A stretch of 64,000 bases of DNA from Caprella mutica (lineage: Eukaryota; Arthropoda; Malacostraca; Amphipoda; Caprellidae), in the NCBI GenBank assembly GCA_947561585.1, contig CANNZV010002466.1, positions 32,949-96,948 of the forward strand, read 5' to 3'. The notes below the pieces were generated by a model. The model saw only the letters and a list, made by a program, of their open reading frames with translations, did not search any database and was not told the origin of the DNA. The translations under genes were made by a program, and so were the position numbers. Shown here piece after piece: positions 58,740 through 64,000 of this stretch (its first letter is position 1; every line of letters begins with the position of its first letter).

Positions 58740-59220
58740 CATTTAAATCATATTCCATACAATTATGGCAAGATACTCCTCTGCATTGACTACAAATATT
58801 GGAGCATCGCAAAAAATATCTTTTGGTACTACAATCCCCTTTACAGTTGCATCTGATCTTTTGGAAAGGGGTTTGTAAGTGTAATTTGGCATCAGTCTTT
58901 CATTTTCAATTCTCCACCTCAATTCAAGAGGATTCAAACCATTTCCTATCCTTGCTTGATTCTGATGAACACTGTCACCGAATAGAATGTTGGGCAGAGC
59001 GTCTCAGGCTGGAGAGGTTCATTTCCAGTACACACTTTATTAATAAACCCCCATAATCGATGGTGATCGAGATTCGATGATTTTGTTACTCCATGTAATA
59101 GTAAAAGCAATCTCTCACCAGCATGCATGGGATATACCATCTTTTTGAGGTATACTGTTGAGAAAAGGCATCATATCTTTCTGAAATTAGGATCAGTTCT
59201 TCACTTTTTCAGTGCTGCTT
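58740..59220 (-). pseudogene. Relic of a Cys-rich, transposon-associated arthropod protein, C-terminal part
   Basis: Read on the minus strand in shifting frames it gives FSQQYTSKRW, then NEPLQPETLCPTFYSVTVFI, then NPLELRWRIENERLMPNYT, then IRCNCKGDCSTKRY with ICSQCRGVSC. That order (LKPETLPPT..YHSLRV, then L-P-L-E-W.., then a CxCK..C..C...C..CRG..C tail) is the C-terminus of a large, poorly characterised protein family widely copied in arthropod genomes. At least two frameshifts and stops break it. I assign no biochemical function. Confidence 0.6.
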
Positions 59221-59336
59221 CCTTCCCATTTGAATGTACCCTAGAGGTTATATCGCATCCTAGAAGTACGTATTAGTTTGGCAATGTTTAGTCTAAGTGC
59301 ACGAACAACAACAAGTACATTTTATCAATAACATGT

Positions 59337-60011
59337 ATGTTGACACGATATAACGAATTACACGCAGTAGCTGACAAATCAACTAACACAGTAATTGATT
59401 GTCTAAGTAAAACATTTAGCCGTTGTGGATATCCCAAAACGCTAATGTCAGATTGTGCGAAAGAATTTAAGTCTAACGCAATTAGAACTTTCAGTGAAAT
59501 ACATCAGATATATAAGTGTGAGGTACTACCATACTCAGCATATTCCAATGGAATTTGTGAACGCAATAACCAAAGAATTAACAAATTATTAAGATTCTAT
59601 GTAGCTACAGTAAATCACGATAATTGAGACATGTTTCTCGATATTGTCCAAAACACAATCAACAACCAGGTAAATATGTCCTTGAAAGATACGCCTTCAT
59701 ACGCTCTATTTGGACGTGATACCTCCCCAAATATACAAGCAGAAAATTTGGATAACATTTACAATTTAGATACATCAGAATCAATAGTCAAAGTTAAGGC
59801 CAGACAAGCTATATTTATTCAAGATCAGATTAGAGCTAACATAATTAATCAATCAAACAAACGCATAATTTACCACAATAGGACACGAAAAGACAAAATT
59901 ATACAGATAGGTGATCAAGTATTAATTAGAAATCATAAGAAAACACATAAATTACAATTAAATTGGATAGGACCAGGTACAGTATTACAAGTAAAAAAAA
60001 GCCATAATTAA
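59337..60011 (+). pseudogene. Gypsy-like LTR retrotransposon integrase fragment
   Basis: The frame shows LMSDCAKEFKSNA (second catalytic Asp) and AYSNGICERNNQRINKLLRF (catalytic Glu), then a DTPSYALFGRD segment and a C-terminal DQVLIRNHKKTHKLQLNWIGPGTVLQ stretch, the GPY/F-type module. The first catalytic Asp lies in degraded sequence upstream. A TGA at 59625-59627 replaces the Trp of HDNWDMF; otherwise the frame is continuous. No protease, RT or RNase H is seen upstream, so only the pol 3' end is present. Confidence 0.8.
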
Positions 60012-60756
60012 AATAGGACATCAAACGATAACAAGTAACATAAATTACCTAACTAAGTTAGAAAATCTCACAACCAAATAATTAAATAATTTCATTAACA
60101 TCATTAAACAGGAAATCAAATTATAAGCAATTTGAATATAAACATCATACAGGTAGCTCAAAAAAGGAACACATAACACGAAGTAACACAAGGTAACTTG
60201 AGGTAACATGTAACATGTAGTACAGGAACACGTGACATATAACTCTGTTACATGCAAAGATTCAGAGAAATGTTTACATTTTTTTGCTTATGCAAGTCAA
60301 ACAAACACATCATACAGCTCATTGTTCAAAATACAATATTTCCTTTGCTCAGTAAGAGAATTATTGTACATGTAAAATAATTGTATGTATTTAATTTAAG
60401 TTGATGGGATGAATTATGAATTTTATTAATATAAAATTTCATATAATAATTTTAAGATGATTAATTTTTTTTTTATTTGTATGCATGTTAATTTTAAAAT
60501 TTGTGTTTATTTGTTTAGTGTAACAAATAAGATGAATTATACTTTGTCAAAATGCTAAAGAAATGTAGAAGTAAAACTGTTTGAAATCAGAATGAAAATT
60601 AAGAAAAATATATATATATATATATATTCAAAATTATGATGAAAGACTGAAATAATTTAAAATAAAAAATAATTAATTCACAATGAGACTGATATCTGAT
60701 AAAATAACTAAAAAAAGACCAGGGGCCATGAACTAACAGTATTGTTTTTATTTCAG
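60012..60756 (+). other. Post-pol untranslated region with splice acceptor
   Basis: No ORF of note. It ends in a good acceptor (TTTTTATTTCAG, AG at 60755-60756) lying 137 bp before the small ORF at 60893. The sequence from 60770 to 60850 repeats CAGCC-type words (CTCAGCCATATACAGCC; CTCAGCCACTCACAGCC). Confidence 0.5.
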
Positions 60757-60892
60757 TGAACACGAGGCAGCAAGGCACAGCCGTTGACAGACCCTCAGCC
60801 ATATACAGCCAGTGACTGACTCTCAGCCACTCACAGCCGGTTGACACACTGACATATACTTCAAGGTCGTGAGAACGAACATCTGATGCAAA

Positions 60893-61192
60893 ATGGGACA
60901 ATCGCAGAGTAACTTTGATTTGAACTCGGTGGTGGAGCTGATCCAGAAGTCGACTTCAATGAATAAGGCTCATTTAGAGGCTGCTATTAAATCCATGGGG
61001 ACAACACAATATGACCTGATCCCGGATTTATTTAGCGATGTTTTGGTGTTAATCCTAACACTGTTAGTGGTGATAATTTTGGTATGCGGGTACAACCACT
61101 CCATGAGGGTTAAGTCCGACGAGGACATGAAGATGTATGAAATGCGAAGTTTGAAGTCAAAAATGGCGACAGAAGCATTTAATCAAATTTAA
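60893..61192 (+). CDS. 99-residue predicted N-myristoylated single-pass membrane protein
   Basis: Starts MGQSQS: Gly2 and Ser6 fit the N-myristoylation pattern MGxxxS. An acidic/neutral ectodomain-sized segment (about 48 residues) is followed by one hydrophobic stretch DVLVLILTLLVVIILVCGY (about 50-68) with a membrane-edge Cys, then a charged tail (MRVKSDEDMKMYEMRSLKSK) of about 30 residues. The ORF is intact next to a broken integrase and follows a splice acceptor, so it may be a third ORF of the LTR element made from a spliced message. I do not recognise a family. A host gene exon or chance ORF is possible. Confidence 0.5.
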   Translation: MGQSQSNFDLNSVVELIQKSTSMNKAHLEAAIKSMGTTQYDLIPDLFSDVLVLILTLLVVIILVCGYNHSMRVKSDEDMKMYEMRSLKSKMATEAFNQI

Positions 61193-62248
61193 AGAGGGAC
61201 CCCATTAGAACAGGGGAACTAATTGGAACGGTAAATTACTTTAATGATCAGGCAATCAACATTCAGGCGACAAACTTTATTATAATGCCTCATAAAAAAC
61301 AAAAAACAAAAAGCAAAATTAACAAAAGCATTTAAGAAATTTAAAAAAATAAATAAATAAAAGTCAAATTAAATTAGACCATTATTTTAAGTTTTTTTTA
61401 ATTTTAAGTTTGGGTAATTTTAAGTGAAAATTAACAATAATCGTTTTCAATTGAATTTAATTTTAAGTTTAATTTTTTTTCGGTGTTAATTTTAATGTTT
61501 ATTTTTAAGGATTAATTAAGACTGTCTCAAAATTTGATAAAGATGAGCAAAATTCATAAAAAAGAATATAAATTGATTAAAAAGTCATAAAATACGATAT
61601 CATAACATATGATAAATTATAATGAATAATTATTTATATCAATAAAGTAGGAATTTTATTAAAATAAAACATAACTAAGTTAAATAAAATATATTTTTAT
61701 AATAAAAAAATTTTCATGGATTATAAAATTTGGTTTTTAAATATAAATGAAGTAACAAATTTGTGTAATGTATTGGAGTGATCAAGGACTCTGATAATAT
61801 TTAGAATAATATTCTAAATATTAGGAGGGGCGAGGTGAGATCTCAAATAGATTAGGCAAGTTTTTACATTTATAAAATGAAAAAATTATTCATTTTTTGA
61901 ACTGAGACATAGTAGGTAGGAATAATTTAGAATATTTAGGAATAAATAAAAATATTGTTAAAGCAAAATTAAGATTGTATAGGTAAGATAAAAAATTTAA
62001 GAAAATTTGGTGAATGCACTTTAGTCTGACATATTTCTAGAATGAATTAAACTCATATTTTTTCCATTTGCTAGTAATATATTTATAGCCGGTTCGAGAA
62101 ATTTCAAGAGATCCAAAACACATGTTTCCACTAACAGAGTGCGCGTCTGAACATTGTTAAATATGGAGTAACAATGGGTAGACAGACCAGTTGGCAGTTT
62201 TGGAAAAATGTGAATTGTAACTTTGAAATTTTCGGAAGGGGGGAGCGA
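61193..62248. other. AT-rich untranslated stretch up to a candidate polypurine tract
   Basis: One kilobase of AT-rich sequence with no gene. It ends in the purine-rich GGAAGGGGGGAGCGA at 62234-62248, a plausible polypurine tract. Confidence 0.45.
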
Positions 62249-62498
62249 TGTAGTGATGCAAACACGTAATTGTGTATGCATAACTGCTATCACGAACCTA
62301 TATGATTGTGTGTAAGTAACATTCAAAGTTAGTTACCAATCGACTCGCATGAGATACACATCTTATCTCAAGTCTTAGTTAGTGAGACCATTACTTGTGA
62401 GTGTTTTAGTGAAGTTATACAGTGTATTTACCATTGCTTGATAATCGAATATATTCTCTTTAAAGTGTTATTTATACTAAGTTATTATCCTAAATACA
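62249..62498 (+). repeat. Candidate 3' LTR of the gypsy-like element
   Basis: Begins TGTAGTGATGCAAACACG directly after the purine tract and may end at AAATACA (62498), giving TG...CA ends. The 5' partner is not in the window, so the right end is a guess. Confidence 0.4.
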
Positions 62499-62869
62499 GT
62501 TAAGCGTGGACCAGAGGCCTGAGGTCGGAACCATATTGGCAAGGTGGTTCTAGGGCATGGTACCATGAGTATTTAGTAGAAAGAGATATATTGAGAAAAA
62601 GGAATCTGAAAATAGTAAACAGAGTAAGATTCTAATCACACGTAACCCATATCGTGGACCGTTAGAAGGTTTCACAGTTGATGAGATAACCCCACAGGAG
62701 GAACCGTCACACTATATGTGTTTATAACTTTCAAATGTAACTGTCGTTTTCGATGTTATACAAGTAAGCTCTCAACAAAAGATGTGACACATTTCCGGCA
62801 TTGAAAGGGAAAGGCCAGTTGTTCAAATAAAAAAGTCAGAAAAAGGAGGTGCTGATTGTTATTAAGAAA

Positions 62870-63036
62870 GAAGATTTTTTGTAGAATGAGAGCAATAAAG
62901 AACAATTCATTAAATTGCTTTTAGAAGACTTAAATAGCAATAACATGAAGACACTTCAGGCAACGGATGACGCTGATTTGCTTATTGTATTAACAACTCT
63001 AAGAACATCTGAAACTCACGACACTGTGGTTATTGG
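62870..63036 (+). pseudogene. Relic of the same transposon-associated protein family, PIN-like N-terminal part
   Basis: In one shifted frame the text reads NKEQFIKLLLEDLNSNNMKT, LQATDDADLLIVLTTLRTSE and THDTVVIGS. This resembles the NKQ.FI..L...L...G......GDADLLIV..A......DTVVVGEDTDLLVLL block of a large protein family often found in arthropod repeats. Its C-terminus resembles the relic at 58740-59220. It is cut at 63036 by the short tandem repeat. Confidence 0.55.
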
Positions 63037-63039
63037 ATC

Positions 63040-63245
63040 TAGGAAAATTGATCGAAAGCAATTGACCGAAAGCAATAATTCGAATGGAAAATTGATCGAA
63101 TGGAAAATTGGTCGAAAGGAAAATTGGTCGAATGGAAAATTGATCGAAAGGAAAATTGGTCGATAGGAAAATTGGTCGAGTGAAAAATTGATCGAAAGGA
63201 AAATTGATCGCACAACAATTGATCGAAAGGAAAATTGATCGAATA
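63040..63245. repeat. Short tandem repeats, 16-bp unit (GAAAATTGATCGAAAG)
   Basis: About 13 copies of GAAAATTGATCGAAAG or GAAAATTGGTCGAATG. The first starts exactly where the PIN-like relic loses its reading, suggesting the end of an inserted element whose other arm lies beyond the window or is lost. Confidence 0.88.
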
Positions 63246-64000
63246 TATCATGCAGCTTCATTTTTTTCTTCCATCTGTGAGTTCAGTAACCGGTGCTTAG
63301 TGTCCCTTTTTGTTACATTCCTTGCTAAGTAACTGCACTCACAGAGTAGCTTTTCCGCATCCATGAGCATTGTCACCGACAAGTTACAGAAAACTAGATA
63401 CAGTGGAGACTATTATAATTTCGTAAAAGAGTAATTTAATTGAATAAACATTACATCCATTTTAATTGAAACAAAAAATTCATACTGTTTCTAATTGGGT
63501 TTCCCTTCAAAATTGGTATTTTAGTCACTATTAATTTGGAATTAAAGTTATCATACACTAATAGGGCTATCGAAATGTTAAAGTCACCGCTTTACTTTTA
63601 GAGAAAACGATGTTGGTCTAGTAGGAAACTACTGAAGTGAGTTTCTTACTAGACCAAACAAATTTGGAACGTAATTCTGGTCTACTGCAAGGTTTTGCTG
63701 TATTAGTATGAATTATTTAACGATGTTAATTCACTTAATTGTAAAATATGTGCAAATTTCAATCCTAACCATTTCTCGAAAATACCTATACTGGCTTTAC
63801 ATTATAACATGAATTAAAATGTAAGTTTTGATTTATAGGACGGTTCAACATTAGCGATCATATAAGAAAAGAGTAGAAACAAATAGAAGCCTGGAACGAC
63901 CTGAATGCACGAGAGGCTTATTCTGGAGGAATTACTAATTTTTACTAATAAATCTTTTCTCGAGTTGCTGGAAATTTGGGATTTTTTTTAGTTTAGGACC
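63246..64000. other. Non-coding end of window with one strong hairpin
   Basis: No gene is seen. At 63613-63657 TTGGTCTAGTA is mirrored by TACTAGACCAA with further pairing (GGAAACT against AGTTTC) around a short loop, an isolated hairpin of about 45 nt. Confidence 0.5.

Noticed and set aside
60893..61192. Identification of the small membrane ORF as a known viral fusion protein
   Set aside because: Only the general layout (acylation pattern, one helix, small size) is similar. No sequence motif supports it, so it is left as unidentified.
1..64000. tRNA, rRNA or spliceosomal RNA genes
   Set aside because: I saw no convincing cloverleaf or conserved rRNA/snRNA core by eye. A covariance-model scan (tRNAscan-SE, Infernal) would be decisive.

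Overview
This is AT-rich nuclear DNA from an invertebrate animal. The signs are a spliced gene with GT-AG introns, LTR, non-LTR and DNA transposons, and many minisatellites. The mobile elements (copia, CR1/jockey-like, R2/R4-type endonuclease elements, hAT and Tc1/mariner-type relics) suit an arthropod. Species cannot be fixed from the sequence alone.

The one clear host gene is a multi-exon NLR-like gene on the + strand. Six exons are resolved: 26051-28176, 40625-41077, 41770-41951, 44514-44661, 45119-45244 and 47929-47968. Their phases agree across all five junctions and give 1025 codons, with the 3' end not found. The product has an N-terminal HEPN-type domain with an RNDVSH (Rx4H) motif, then a NACHT NTPase with Walker A, Walker B and an NLR-type winged helix. 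A run of near-identical charged heptapeptides follows, then a C-terminal region that looks leucine-rich-repeat-like in places. All but one of its introns carry tandem arrays, and the 12.4-kb first intron is packed with nested transposons.

Layout: 1-1354 is the 5' end of a minus-strand copia element with a nonsense mutation in gag. 2400-4193 holds two exons of a decayed kinesin heavy chain tail around an inverted-repeat element. 6.4-13.3 kb is a cluster of six unrelated minisatellites, one built from the end of a nearby MITE. 14.4-16.9 kb is a broken restriction-like-endonuclease (RLE) non-LTR element in a palindromic target. 17.3-24.1 kb is a nest: an endonuclease-type retroelement, then a CR1/jockey-like element inside it, then a hAT-ended 3.3-kb fold-back holding two mirrored Tc1/mariner-type pseudogenes. 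24.3-25.4 kb is minisatellites. 26.0-48.0 kb is the HEPN-NACHT gene. 48-53.7 kb is non-coding, with MITEs and fold-back pieces. 53.7-58.3 kb is a complete copia element with identical LTRs and an open reading frame. 58.7-63.2 kb holds pseudogene pieces of a Cys-rich transposon-associated protein, a gypsy-like integrase, a 99-residue predicted myristoylated membrane protein and a candidate LTR.

Two themes run through the window. Fold-back elements are frequent, and several have ends made of 14-17 bp tandem repeats of a shared shape. Minisatellites seem to be born repeatedly from existing sequence: a transposon end, a splice donor, or another minisatellite.
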